The notes under the pieces were generated by a model. That model had not been told where the DNA came from, searched no databases, and worked only from the letters and a program-made list of their open reading frames with translations. Positions 16,890 to 25,979 of a stretch of 64,000 nt of DNA are shown piece by piece. The DNA is from CAVTRI01 sp963737075 (lineage in GTDB: Bacteria > Actinomycetota > Acidimicrobiia > Acidimicrobiales > Palsa-688), in NCBI GenBank assembly GCA_963737075.1, contig CAVTRI010000002.1:1240001-1304000 (forward strand), written 5' to 3'. A program made the position numbers and the translations under genes. Numbering within the stretch: the stretch's first letter is position 1; every line of letters begins with the position of its first letter.

Positions 16890-16977
16890 GGCACCGAGCC
16901 TGCCAGGGACTCACACCAATTGTAAGAAAGTGGCGCACCCCCACGCCGCTGGATAATCTCACCTGCCAGAGTGCCGG

Positions 16978-17342
16978 GAAGTCTGGTCGGCGACATTGCT
17001 GTTTGTCGCTTTCGCGTTCGCCACCATGGCGGACCCGGTCTCGTCGGTCGCCTACACGACCGAGGCTTCGCTGCGGGCGCTGCACGGTCATCTCAACCTG
17101 CTGCTCGCGACTCAGGTCATCGTGCTGGGGATCATCGCCTTGGTTGACATCAACTACTGGCAGTTGGTGGGCCGCTTCCCCCTCGGTGGAGGCTCGGCTG
17201 AGGCGGCGGCCCGAGCGTTCGGAACCGGTTGGTGTTCATGCCCATCGGGGCTTTGATCGTGAATTTCGTCCTCACGATCGCGATCTCGATCGCCGCCAGG
17301 GTCTCGGCGTCATCGCCTATGTCCCTAGCCATTTCTCGATGA
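16978..17342 (+). pseudogene. APC-type amino acid permease relic
   Basis: This is a fragment of an amino acid permease-like protein. The first frame encodes LLFVAFAFATMADPVSSVAY, a helix LLLATQVIVLGIIALVDINY and GRFPLGGGSAEAAARAFG, a motif well known from transporters of the APC superfamily. A frame change near 17225 is followed by FMPIGALIVNFVLTIAISIA and then a stop. About 80 percent of the expected length of 500-600 residues is missing, and no start codon fits. It is a true relic, in a cluster of relics running to 21.3 kb. Confidence 0.6.
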
Positions 17343-17610
17343 ACGAGTCGTAGCCACCGTGAGCCACGATGGTGGCTCGTTCGTTGTTAGCGGGCAGAGG
17401 GAACCCGGGCAGCACGCCATCCTGGCAGGGGACCTCGATGCGCTCCTATCCCGACCCCCCTTCATGCCCTGGGCGAATACCCGGGCGAAGTCGTCGTGGA
17501 TACCGTTGCGCAGTTCACCGGCAGGCAGAAAAAAACTCCGCCTGATGGTAGTAGTGGGCGGCGTCGATCCAGCGTTGCTCGTGCTCGGCCCGCAGTCACT
17601 CGAAAGCCTG
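17317..17610 (-). pseudogene. Alpha/beta hydrolase (FrsA/esterase-like) relic
   Basis: Reading the minus strand gives REHEQRWIDAAHYYHQAEFF, the N-terminal helix region of FrsA-like/dihydroxypseudooxynicotine-hydrolase-like proteins. After a frame change come RIEVPCQDGVLPGFPLP and then TIVAHGGYDSFIEKWLGT, the oxyanion-hole GGYD region, followed by a stop. The catalytic core is absent. It overlaps the end of the permease relic on the other strand, which supports two dead genes rather than live ones. The assignment rests on short motifs. Confidence 0.45.
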
Positions 17611-17793
17611 TTAACCAAGGGTGTCAACAACGGCCGAGGGCGACAAATCACAGCCGAGTATTTCCACCGAGTCAGCGACTAGTGCCGACATGTACGACTA
17701 CGTTGGGTGAGCCTACCTTTCTCGCGAGCTCCTAGCCCGCAAGGGTTGAGGTAACGAGCCGCTGTCGTCGGTTTGGATCGCGAGCGCGGATGT

Positions 17794-19491
17794 TCAGGGG
17801 TGTGAGCGGACGACCCGTCCGGCGAGAGCCCCGGTGTGAGCCCCGTGATCCATGAAGACTTCCCCGTTGACGATGGTGTAGTCGTAGCCGGAGGCTCCCT
17901 GGATGTAGCGCCCTGCTCCGTTGGGGAGATCGTGAACGAACTCGGGCTGGGGCAGTGTCAGGTGGTCGAGGTCGATGATGTTGACGTCGGCGTATGCGCC
18001 CGGCCGAAGCACACCCCGGTCGGTGAACCCGAAAAGTGCGGCCGTGTCGGAGGTGAGCCGGCGAACCGCCTCCTCGATCGTCCACCGCTGCTGCTCGCGC
18101 ACCCAGTACGTCAGCAGGAAGGTCGGTTGGCTGGTATCCATGATCTGCCCGACATGGGCGCCGGCGTCGGCCAGACCCAAGGTGACCAGGGGATCGTCAA
18201 GCATTTCCTCGACGGCCTCCAGGCGCTGGTTGAGCAACGGCATGTTGAGATTTACGTTGCCGTCGGACTCGGCCGAGAGATCGAGGAAGGCCTCGACCGG
18301 GCTGACGCCGCGCCGAGCGGCGTGCGCGGCCAACGAATCCTCCTTCCGGCAGTCGTAGCGGGCCGCCCCGGGCGGGAGGACGAAGATCATGTCTGGCCCA
18401 AGGGGCAAACGAACCCCGCCGCCGTCGGCGATGAGCCGCGATCGCCACTGCGGATCGCGGATTGCGGCCAGCCGCTCGGCCGGCCCCAGCTTCCGAAGCT
18501 CCCGGAACGCCGCTGCGCTGTCCCAGGGTGTGCGGTTGAACAGCCCGAAGAGGATTCCTATCCCGCGGGCGGTGGTCTGCGGCCGCACCATCGCCCCTTG
18601 GGCGTTCTCCTGCTTGGTGAAATCGATGACCCGGGAGTACAGGTCGGGGCGCCGGTTGGACTGCGTCAGCCCGAAGCTGACCGGTCGGCCCGAACGTCGG
18701 CTGATCTCGCCCATCACGGCGACCTCGGCGCGCGTCTTAACGAGCATCTCGTTGTCACGCTCACCGAGGCGCATCGCACCCTCGAACAGTCCCCGACCGG
18801 TGCGACGCAGCACATCGGCGAAGGCCAGCAGCTCGTCCGGACCGGCCCAGGTACCTGGGATGGGACGCCCGTCGGGGACGACGTGACCGAGCGTTCGGCT
18901 GGTGGAAATTCCGAGAGCGCCCGACCGCAACGCCTCCTCGGCCATTTCGCACATGCGGGTAATCTCCTCGGCGCTCCCCGAGCCCTCCTCCATGGCGCGC
19001 TCGCCCATCGCCGCTACTCGCAGCGCACTGTGCCCGACGAGCCCGCCGACGTTCACACCCTTCGGGGTCCGATCAAGCCAACGCAGATAGTCGCCGTACG
19101 CCGTCCAATCCCAGGGCAGTCCGTCGAGGATCGCCTGCCGGGGGATGTCCTCGACGCTCTCCATCATCTCGGCCAAGAACTCCCGTTGGCCGGGTCCGAC
19201 GGGGGCGAAGGTCACTCCGCAATTGCCGAGCACGACACTCGTGATGCCGTGCCAACACGTCGACGTCGGAAGCGGATCCCAGCCCAACTGGGCGTCGAGA
19301 TGGGTGTGCACATCGACGAAGCCCGGTGTCACCAAGCGGCCGTCTGCGTCGATCTCGCGCGCCGCTCCGCTCTCGACCCGGTCCTCGACAGCCACAATCC
19401 GATCAGCCGCGATCGCGACGTCCGCCCGCCGCACGGCGGCGCCGGTGCCGTCGACCACCGTGCCGCCTCGGATAGTTAGATCGACGTCCAT
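17794..19491 (-). CDS. N-acyl-D-amino-acid deacylase-type amidohydrolase
   Basis: This is a 565-residue amidohydrolase-superfamily protein close to D-aminoacylases. The N-terminal beta-sandwich DLTIRGGTVVDGTGAAVRRAD leads to GRLVTPGFVDVHTHLDAQL, the HxH metal motif near residue 62. SVVLGNCGVTFAPV follows, the TIM-barrel core continues (GLVGHSALRVAAMG, LGISTSRTLGHVVPDG), then LGLADAGAHVGQIMD with the catalytic Asp near residue 455. The ending GVLRPGAYADVNIIDLD is typical. It hydrolyses the amide bond of N-acyl D-amino acids or similar compounds, probably with one or two Zn. It is a lone minus-strand gene and intact. Confidence 0.85.
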   Translation of the reverse strand: MDVDLTIRGGTVVDGTGAAVRRADVAIAADRIVAVEDRVESGAAREIDADGRLVTPGFVDVHTHLDAQLGWDPLPTSTCWHGITSVVLGNCGVTFAPVGPGQREFLAEMMESVEDIPRQAILDGLPWDWTAYGDYLRWLDRTPKGVNVGGLVGHSALRVAAMGERAMEEGSGSAEEITRMCEMAEEALRSGALGISTSRTLGHVVPDGRPIPGTWAGPDELLAFADVLRRTGRGLFEGAMRLGERDNEMLVKTRAEVAVMGEISRRSGRPVSFGLTQSNRRPDLYSRVIDFTKQENAQGAMVRPQTTARGIGILFGLFNRTPWDSAAAFRELRKLGPAERLAAIRDPQWRSRLIADGGGVRLPLGPDMIFVLPPGAARYDCRKEDSLAAHAARRGVSPVEAFLDLSAESDGNVNLNMPLLNQRLEAVEEMLDDPLVTLGLADAGAHVGQIMDTSQPTFLLTYWVREQQRWTIEEAVRRLTSDTAALFGFTDRGVLRPGAYADVNIIDLDHLTLPQPEFVHDLPNGAGRYIQGASGYDYTIVNGEVFMDHGAHTGALAGRVVRSHP

Positions 19492-19546
19492 CGATAGTCC
19501 TCCCGCAAGTCGAACCAGGCGCCAGCGAGCATAGACCGATCGTCCC

Positions 19547-19760
19547 GTCGCCGAACCCGAAGCCGCCCTCGCGCACAGCTATCACGAGGGCAAGATGTAC
19601 GACGGGCACGGAACCGACGCCGTCAACAGCACCGGGGCCCTGAAGAACAGCATCACCGCCGTGAAGGACAAGATGGTCACCCTGGGGGTGTTGCTCGACG
19701 TTGGCCGCCATAAGGGCAAGCAGTGGCTGACGTCAACGAACCGGTGCCGGGCGATGATCT
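19547..19760 (+). pseudogene. Cyclase family (PF04199) relic
   Basis: A frame with no sensible start reads EAALAHSYHEGKMYDG, then DAVNSTGALKNSITAVKDKM and VTLGVLLDVGRHKGKQWL. This matches the middle of bacterial metal-dependent cyclase/kynurenine-formamidase-like proteins, in which the EGKMY and RGVLLD motifs flank part of the active site. Only about 60 of 300 residues are present, and the sequence turns to unrelated codons after 19740. It is a decayed fragment. Confidence 0.5.
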
Positions 19761-20009
19761 GGAGGCATGCGCCGCCCAGCAGGACGTGAACCGTCGGTGA
19801 GGGGGATATTGTTTTGGTCCGCACGGGCAGGATCGGGGCAGTGGGGGAAAGGGGCTACTGGGATGACCAAGACGGAGGCGGCCCCGCTCCCGGGCTGGCC
19901 ATCAGCACCGCTCCCGTTCCTATGCGAACGACATGTCGCCGCGGTAGCCCTCGACACTTGTGGCATGGAGGTCCGCCGTCTCGTGGTGGCGCTGGCGGAC
20001 TGGGGAGCC

Positions 20010-21080
20010 TCAGAGCTTGGCGAGGACCTCTCGGCCCACGTCGTCGAGTGCTTCGTACTGCTTCTCCAGTGACGGCAGCAGCATGACCTGCGTGAGACCG
20101 GCGTGTTCGAGGGCGTCGAGCTGCTCGATGATCTCGGAGCCGCTGCCCACCAGGCAGTTGGCCCGGATTCGCTCGGGTGTCACGAACTTGCGCTCCTCGG
20201 GCTCCAGCCAGGTGCAATGGCCGACGTGAATACGGCGATGGCGTTGGGCCTCCGGCGTCTTTTCGACGAGAGCGGAGAACTCCGCCCAGTCGTCGGCCAG
20301 CTCCCTGGGGGGTTCGCCCCCGTAGTTACGAACGTAGTCGTAGGCGTAATGGAAATAGGCGATCACGATGGACCCCAGGGTGTCCACCACCCGCTCCGTG
20401 GTCAGGTCCTCTCCCGGACGCAGCACGCAAGCGGCGGTGAGCGTGCAGAACAAAAAATCCTGCTTATCGAGTGTGCGGCCGACCTGCTCCGCGCCGCGCT
20501 GTACGTTGTCCAAAATGTGGGCGACAACCGCGGGGTCGTTCGTGGCCCCGGTGACCAGGCCGTCGGCGTACTTGCCGGCCATCGTCTGGCCTCTGGGCCC
20601 GAAACTGCTTACGTAGATGGGAACCGGGTGCTCGACGTCGACGTAGCCGAGATGCGCCATGTCGAAGGCGATCTTCGCCGTATGGCCACGCACGCTGAAA
20701 TCGGTCTCCTCGCCGTCGAGCAGCCCCCGTACCACCCGCACGTACTCTTCAAAGTGAGCCATCGTCACCGGTTTCTGACCCATCAGGCGCCAGGCGGTGT
20801 GACCATTACCGAGGCCAAGAAAGGTGCGTCCAGGCGCCAGGCGGTTGATCGTGGCGATGGCGGCCGCGGTGACCGGCGCCAAGCGGGTGCCCACGATGGC
20901 CACGCCGGTACCCAGCCGAATGCGTGACGTGCGGGTGGCCGCCACGGCCATGCACGCGTAGGCGTCCGACCAGATCATCTGGCTGTCGGCGAACCAGGCA
21001 TGGGTGTAGCCCAGCTCCTCCGCCCGCACGACGTAGTCGATGTCGTCGATCTTGGAGCCGATGCAGAGCCCGATATCCAT
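20010..21080 (-). CDS. LLM class flavin-dependent oxidoreductase
   Basis: This is a 356-residue luciferase-like TIM-barrel protein of the kind that in actinomycetes usually uses F420. It begins MDIGLCIGSKIDDIDYVVRA, with EELGYTHAWFADSQMIWSD (flavin side), ATRTSRIRLGTGVAIVGTR, APGRTFLGLGNGHTAWRLMG and PIYVSSFGPRGQTMAGKYAD. The C-terminal helix bundle ends EIIEQLDALEHAGLTQVMLL. AGGGAGGG stands six bases before the ATG. Relatives include methylene-H4MPT-reductase-like and F420-dependent dehydrogenases acting on varied alcohols and xenobiotics. The substrate cannot be read. It is intact and stands alone. Confidence 0.88.
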   Translation of the reverse strand: MDIGLCIGSKIDDIDYVVRAEELGYTHAWFADSQMIWSDAYACMAVAATRTSRIRLGTGVAIVGTRLAPVTAAAIATINRLAPGRTFLGLGNGHTAWRLMGQKPVTMAHFEEYVRVVRGLLDGEETDFSVRGHTAKIAFDMAHLGYVDVEHPVPIYVSSFGPRGQTMAGKYADGLVTGATNDPAVVAHILDNVQRGAEQVGRTLDKQDFLFCTLTAACVLRPGEDLTTERVVDTLGSIVIAYFHYAYDYVRNYGGEPPRELADDWAEFSALVEKTPEAQRHRRIHVGHCTWLEPEERKFVTPERIRANCLVGSGSEIIEQLDALEHAGLTQVMLLPSLEKQYEALDDVGREVLAKL

Positions 21081-21139
21081 TCTCCCTCCCTACTCTCAGT
21101 CTGTCTTCTAGCTTGCTGACACGGGCTCCGGGAGTTCTG

Positions 21140-21253
21140 CCCATCAGCTTCTCTAGCGACCTGCCCGTGCAAGCTGGCCTGGCGCGTGGCGCCAAGGTCT
21201 TCATAGACTATGTGCTGGATCAAGGCGTGGCTGAAAGTGCACCGGCGGGGCAC
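21140..21253 (-). pseudogene. Relic of an AAA/STAND-type regulatory ATPase
   Basis: A short minus-strand stretch reads CTFSHALIQHIVYEDLGATRQASLHGQVARE. The pattern FSHALIQHTLYEDLG...RRARLHRQVAEALE is a strong signature of the ATPase part of adenylate-cyclase/LuxR-type STAND regulators, where it follows the winged-helix subdomain. Only about 35 residues survive, and no other piece of the very long parent gene is visible. It lies just upstream of the LLM oxidoreductase start. The assignment rests on this one motif. Confidence 0.45.
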
Positions 21254-21307
21254 CTCAGGAACCTCTGCGTAACGGTCGCCAAGAGCGACTGATTGCGAGG
21301 CGCGGGA

Positions 21308-21331
21308 GTGTCACGTCGTGTCACGTACACG
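21308..21331. promoter_or_regulatory. Tandem GTGTCACGT element with dyad
   Basis: GTGTCACGT is repeated at 21308-21316 and 21318-21326, one helical turn apart. The second copy sits in the dyad CGTGT-cacgt-ACACG (21317-21331). It lies 254 bases before the carboxylesterase start in a 330-base region that otherwise contains no gene. It is a possible operator for the esterase or the divergent LLM gene. No regulator is identified. Confidence 0.35.
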
Positions 21332-21584
21332 AGTTCGGAGTGCCCGGTGCCATGAGGGCCCTAGACCTCAAGACGTCCGGGCGTCCGCGGTACTGCTCAA
21401 TCTCTAGGGTCTGTCCAAGTCGTATTACGGTCGATGGCTGAGATCTAGGCGTAACATTGCTTTGTGTCACAGCGCGCTAACGCCACTCCGCTATTGGTTG
21501 GTTCGGCGGAGGGTTCTTAGGACTGTTTTTCTCGATAGGCGACCCATCTGGCGACGATCACTCGACTCATGCCAAACTCGGTTG

Positions 21585-23087
21585 ATGGCCAACACGACAA
21601 CTCCTCTCGGCGAGATCACCGGCATCGATCTCGATGGTTGCGAGCGCTACGCCGGGATCCGCTACGCCAAGCCTCCGGTTGGGGATCTCCGATTCCGGGC
21701 GCCGCAGCCGGTCGGCCCCTGGCCGGGCGTGTATGAAGCCACCACGTTCGGTCCCTCGGGGCCGCAGCCGCCGCCGATGCCAGGCTCGTTCATCACCGAA
21801 GCCGAGCTTCGCACCGATGAGGACTGCCTGTTTCTCAATGTTTACACGCCGAAAGCGGACGGGGGCAGGCGCCCGGTGATGGTCTGGATCCACGGGGGCG
21901 CCTACACGATCGGCTCGGGCGACATGTACGGCGGCAGCACGCTGGTGCGTCGCGGGGACGTCGTGGTGGTCACGCTCAACTATCGCCTGGGGGTGCTGGG
22001 CTGGCTCGCCCTGGATCACCTGGACTCGAGCCTGGCGGGATCGGGGAACAACGGCGTGCGGGATCAGATCCTGGCGCTCCGGTGGGTGCGTGACAACATC
22101 GGCTCATTCGGAGGCGACCCGGACAATGTGACGGTCTTCGGCGAGTCAGCCGGCGGAGGCTCGATCGCCGCTCTGCTCGGCGCAGCCGAGGCCGACGGCC
22201 TCTACCACAAGGCGATCATTCAATCAGGCCCGGTCGCCATCGCGCCGCCGTACAAGCCCGATATGCTCACCACTGCGCTGCTGGCCGCGCTCGGTGAGCC
22301 GGAAGGAGGCATTGAGGCGTTTCGCCGCGCCGATCCGACACGCTTGATCCAGGCCCAGACGGACATCGGCGCTATCGACCAGATGGGGCGTGACCGCGAT
22401 CATGCGATCGACGGCAGCGGTGCTGGCCTGCGGCCAAGCGTCGATGGTGTTGTGGTGCATGCATCTCCCATCCAGGTGGTGACGGCACGCGGTGACCGGA
22501 ATGTCCCCTTGCTGATTGGCAGCAACCAAGACGAAGGCACCCTCTTCTCCATGCTGCTGCCGACCGACATCACCGACGAGGAGATCATCGCCGCGCTGCC
22601 AGAGACGATCACCGACCCCGCCGTTCTCGCTGACTGGTATGCAGATCGCAGTACGGGCCGCCGGCTGATCATCGACCTCATGACTGACTCGATCTTTCTC
22701 ATCCCCAGCCTGCGCCTGGCCGACGCCCAAGCCGCCACACCGGCGCCGGTGTGGGTCTATATGTTCACGTGGAAGACGCCCGTGTTCGGTGGCTTTCTGG
22801 GCGCCACTCACGCGCTGGAGCTCCCCTTTGTATGGGGGCAGCTCGAAAGCACCTTGTGGCGGGCGTTTGTCGGCGACAGCCCGCCACTTTCGCTGGCGAC
22901 CGCGATGCAGGACGCCTGGATCGCTTTTGCCCGCACCGGCGATCCCAATTCCCCGGGCGCGGTGGCATGGCCCCGCTATGACACGACCACACGTCCGACA
23001 ATGGTGCTGGGGGAGGGGATCGGTGTTGTCAAGGATCCCAGCAAGGACCCACGGGAGCTCTGGTACCGGGTGTCCATGCCGAGCTGA
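21585..23087 (+). CDS. Type B carboxylesterase
   Basis: This is a 500-residue carboxylesterase/lipase of the cholinesterase-like family. It has the N-terminal GIRYAKPPVGDLRFRAPQPV, disulfide-region EDCLFLNVYTPK, oxyanion hole VMVWIHGGAYTIGSGD, and the nucleophile elbow VTVFGESAGGGSIAALLGAAE (Ser in GESAGG, near residue 190). Glu in GSNQDEGTLF and His in GATHALELPFVWG complete the triad. The frame is open to 21462, but conservation and start context favour ATG 21585. No signal peptide is seen, so it is probably cytoplasmic. It cleaves carboxylic esters of unknown origin. It sits next to the CoA-transferase/BVMO pair and could hydrolyse the esters a BVMO makes. Confidence 0.9.
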   Translation: MANTTTPLGEITGIDLDGCERYAGIRYAKPPVGDLRFRAPQPVGPWPGVYEATTFGPSGPQPPPMPGSFITEAELRTDEDCLFLNVYTPKADGGRRPVMVWIHGGAYTIGSGDMYGGSTLVRRGDVVVVTLNYRLGVLGWLALDHLDSSLAGSGNNGVRDQILALRWVRDNIGSFGGDPDNVTVFGESAGGGSIAALLGAAEADGLYHKAIIQSGPVAIAPPYKPDMLTTALLAALGEPEGGIEAFRRADPTRLIQAQTDIGAIDQMGRDRDHAIDGSGAGLRPSVDGVVVHASPIQVVTARGDRNVPLLIGSNQDEGTLFSMLLPTDITDEEIIAALPETITDPAVLADWYADRSTGRRLIIDLMTDSIFLIPSLRLADAQAATPAPVWVYMFTWKTPVFGGFLGATHALELPFVWGQLESTLWRAFVGDSPPLSLATAMQDAWIAFARTGDPNSPGAVAWPRYDTTTRPTMVLGEGIGVVKDPSKDPRELWYRVSMPS

Positions 23088-23363
23088 GTCGTCTCGACAG
23101 AGCCCGGAATCCCATCCCACGTCGACCAGCGAACTGATGGACCGGGATGGGTCACGACTCCCAGGCGTGCTGTGTGCGCATTACGTCGCTAAGTTCCATG
23201 TCCGCTGTCCTTTCTTGTCTGATGTGGCACACGACTCCACGAGCGATTGCAACCCGCTCAGAAGATGTGGAGCTAGCCGGGGGGAAGGTTCGGAGCTACG
23301 CATAACTCCTGCTGATCACCATGCGTGCTCAGGGCATCGGCCAAGCTCCAGGACTGTCCTGAC

Positions 23364-25751
23364 TCACGTGAACAGGCCGTCGCCCATTCGCTCGCCGACC
23401 TCGCCTTCGTCGAGGCCGAGCAGCTGCGGGTACACGTCGAAGTTATGCTCGCCGAGATAGGGCGACGCTCGGTAGGTGGGGGCGAGTTCAGTGCCGTCGG
23501 CGTCACGAAGGATCGCCGGGAAGCGGTCAGTGTGCTGTGTGCCGAAGATGCCGCTGTCCATGTGGACAAGCCAGTCGCGCTGGCACAACTGCGGGTCCTG
23601 CTCGGTGAGATGTACCGCGTTCTGCACGGCCGAGGCGGGAACCCCGGCGGCTTGCAGGACCTCAGCAGCTTCTGGCGCTGGGCGGCGAGATGCCCACGCG
23701 GCGAGGAGATCGCGTACCTCGTCGCGACGGCGCCGGCGGTCCTCGACGGTGTCCAGACCCCCCGGCGCGTCCACGATCGGGGCGAGGAGGCGCCAGTCGT
23801 CGTCGTCTCGAGCGGTCACCGCCAGCCAGCCCTCGTCGCCCGCACGCACGACGTCGTTGGGAACGGGATCGGTGAAGGCGTCTCTCGTCCCCGCGGCCAG
23901 CGCCTCCCGCCGGTTAGCGCGCCAGTCCAATAGGGCCGGGCCGATGAGATAGCTGGCGACCTCCAGCTGAGAGACGTCGATGTGCTGGCCACGGCCGGTG
24001 CGGCGCCGCGCCTCGAGCGCCGCGAGCACGGCGACCGCAGCGGCGAGGCCGCTGACATGGTCGTTGATCGCCACCCCGGGCCCGCAGTCCGAGCGGCCGT
24101 CAGGTCCCGTCAGCGCGGTCAGGCCGCACAGGGCGTGGACGGTCGGGGCGAACGTGACGTAGTCACGCCACGGCCCGTCGACGCCGGCGCCCTGCATCGA
24201 CACGTAGACCACCTGGTCGTTCCACGACGACAGCTGCGCCCACCCAGCTCCCCACTGGTCGAGCACCCCGGCGGAGAAGTTCTCGATCACGACGTCGGCC
24301 TGCTCGACGAGACGCTGCAACACGCTCAATGCCCGCTCGTCGGTCATGTTCAGCGTGATCGAGCGCTTCGATCGGTTCCACATCACATTGTATGGAAAGT
24401 CGTTGGCGTACGTACCCTGGGCGCGGCGCTCGGTCTGCACCTTGATCACGTCGGCCCCGAGATCGGCGAGCACACGCGTCGCGAACGGGCCGGCCAGCAC
24501 ATGGGTGAAGTCGACGATGCGCACACCGGCGAGCGGTAGCGAGCCCGGGGCCGCACCTGCGGGAGAGCTCCCGGACGCCGGCGTCGACCAGCGTTCGAGG
24601 ACCTTGTCGGCGGCGGTCATCGCCTCGGCTCCAGGCGGTGACGGAGGGGGGCACGGGGTGTTGCTGAACCGGGCTAGAGGACCAGGCACCTCGACGTGGC
24701 CCTCGGCTCCCGTGACCGGGCGGAAGAATCCACGGGCGAGGTGCTGCGGGCACTCGGCGGCCACCGGCACGGGCAGCACCTCACCAAAGGGCACGTGGCG
24801 GACCTGTCCGCCGAGGAACACTTCGGTGGCGTCGAGCTCGAGGGCGAAGTCCCGCAGGGCGGCCATGAACGACGCCACAGCGGCCGGAGACGCCATCTCC
24901 CGAGGGTCGTCGGGGAGCGCCGGCGGATGTCCGCGGTCGGTCATCCAGGCGATCAGCTCGGGCACGCCGCTCGCGCTGGGCGACACCATGCAGTAGCCGC
25001 GCGCGCACGGCACGACCTCGTAGGCGCGTATCCAGTGCAGCGAGCCTTGACGGGCGGCGATCGGCGCGCCGATCGGCGCGAAGTAGTCCGGCCACCACCA
25101 GAACATCAGCACGTGCTCACTGCACGACACGACCGCCTGCTGGTGCGACAGGTCGAAGTGCGTGCCGCGACCAGAGGACCGGGACCCTACGAGACCGGCC
25201 AGCGCGCAGGTGGTCGCATAGAAGCCGCCGATGTTGTCCATCTGGCGCCCCCACATCGTCACCGGTTCGTCGGGGTATCCGTTCACCGACAGGATGCCTC
25301 CGGCAGCCGCCATCACGAGGTCGCTGCCCTGCCAGTGGGCGCGGGGCCCGTCGGCGCCGAACGGCGTCAGCGAGACCTGGACCAGCGCCGGATTGGCTTC
25401 GGCCAGGCCGGAGTAGCCGAGCCCGAGGCGGGCGAGGCAGCCGGCGGGTTGGGTGTCGATGAGGATGTCGGCGCGTGCCGCCAGCGCGCGCAGCCGTTCA
25501 CGGTCTGCAGCTCGCTCGACGTCAAACTCCAGCCGGCGAATACCACCTTCGTACCACCAGTCCAGCAGACCACCCGCCACTTTCTCCATCGGCAAGCCGG
25601 CCTCGCCTGGACGCAGGCGGACCACGTCGGCGCCCAGTTCTGCGAGCAGCTTGCCGGCGAGGCGTGCCGATGAGTCGGTGAGGTCGACGACCCGCACTCC
25701 CTGCAGAGGGCCGTGATTGGAGCTGGCGCTGCCCACACCGCTGTCGCTCAT
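23364..25751 (-). CDS. Double-domain CaiB/BaiF family III CoA-transferase
   Basis: This is a 795-residue protein made of two complete family III CoA-transferase units in tandem. Unit 1 (about residues 10-370) starts LQGVRVVDLTDSSARLAGKLLAELGADVV and has GQGSD-like substrate loops. The catalytic Asp is in GRQMDNIGGFYA. Unit 2 (about 400-790) starts LAGVRIVDFTHVLAGPFATRVLADLGADVI, with ITLNMTDERAL, and its catalytic Asp is in VAINDHVSGLAAA. Both halves keep the Asp that forms the aspartyl-CoA intermediate. Such enzymes move CoA between a CoA donor and a carboxylic acid. The frame continues to 25844 but homology begins after 25751. It is divergent from the BVMO at 25980. Confidence 0.88.
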   Translation of the reverse strand: MSDSGVGSASSNHGPLQGVRVVDLTDSSARLAGKLLAELGADVVRLRPGEAGLPMEKVAGGLLDWWYEGGIRRLEFDVERAADRERLRALAARADILIDTQPAGCLARLGLGYSGLAEANPALVQVSLTPFGADGPRAHWQGSDLVMAAAGGILSVNGYPDEPVTMWGRQMDNIGGFYATTCALAGLVGSRSSGRGTHFDLSHQQAVVSCSEHVLMFWWWPDYFAPIGAPIAARQGSLHWIRAYEVVPCARGYCMVSPSASGVPELIAWMTDRGHPPALPDDPREMASPAAVASFMAALRDFALELDATEVFLGGQVRHVPFGEVLPVPVAAECPQHLARGFFRPVTGAEGHVEVPGPLARFSNTPCPPPSPPGAEAMTAADKVLERWSTPASGSSPAGAAPGSLPLAGVRIVDFTHVLAGPFATRVLADLGADVIKVQTERRAQGTYANDFPYNVMWNRSKRSITLNMTDERALSVLQRLVEQADVVIENFSAGVLDQWGAGWAQLSSWNDQVVYVSMQGAGVDGPWRDYVTFAPTVHALCGLTALTGPDGRSDCGPGVAINDHVSGLAAAVAVLAALEARRRTGRGQHIDVSQLEVASYLIGPALLDWRANRREALAAGTRDAFTDPVPNDVVRAGDEGWLAVTARDDDDWRLLAPIVDAPGGLDTVEDRRRRRDEVRDLLAAWASRRPAPEAAEVLQAAGVPASAVQNAVHLTEQDPQLCQRDWLVHMDSGIFGTQHTDRFPAILRDADGTELAPTYRASPYLGEHNFDVYPQLLGLDEGEVGERMGDGLFT

Positions 25752-25979
25752 GAGGCGTGTTCTACTACGCCGCAACGGCGAGGCGCGTCGAGAAGTGGCG
25801 TCCTCGTCAACGGCTCGCTCGACCTGTTCGCGTTGATCGCTCACGTGCCGTATCCTTCGTCTATGGCGGGACGTAGACGCCCGAAGACGTCCTTGGACAT
25901 CACGACGAGCGCGAGACCTTGACTATTCGCGGCGTTGGCGAATTGGCGCAGTCAGGGATCGAATGGATGAGAATGCCAC

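Noticed and set aside
17836..19479. A 547-codon plus-strand frame opposite the amidohydrolase
   Set aside because: The opposite strand has all D-aminoacylase motifs in order. This frame has none.
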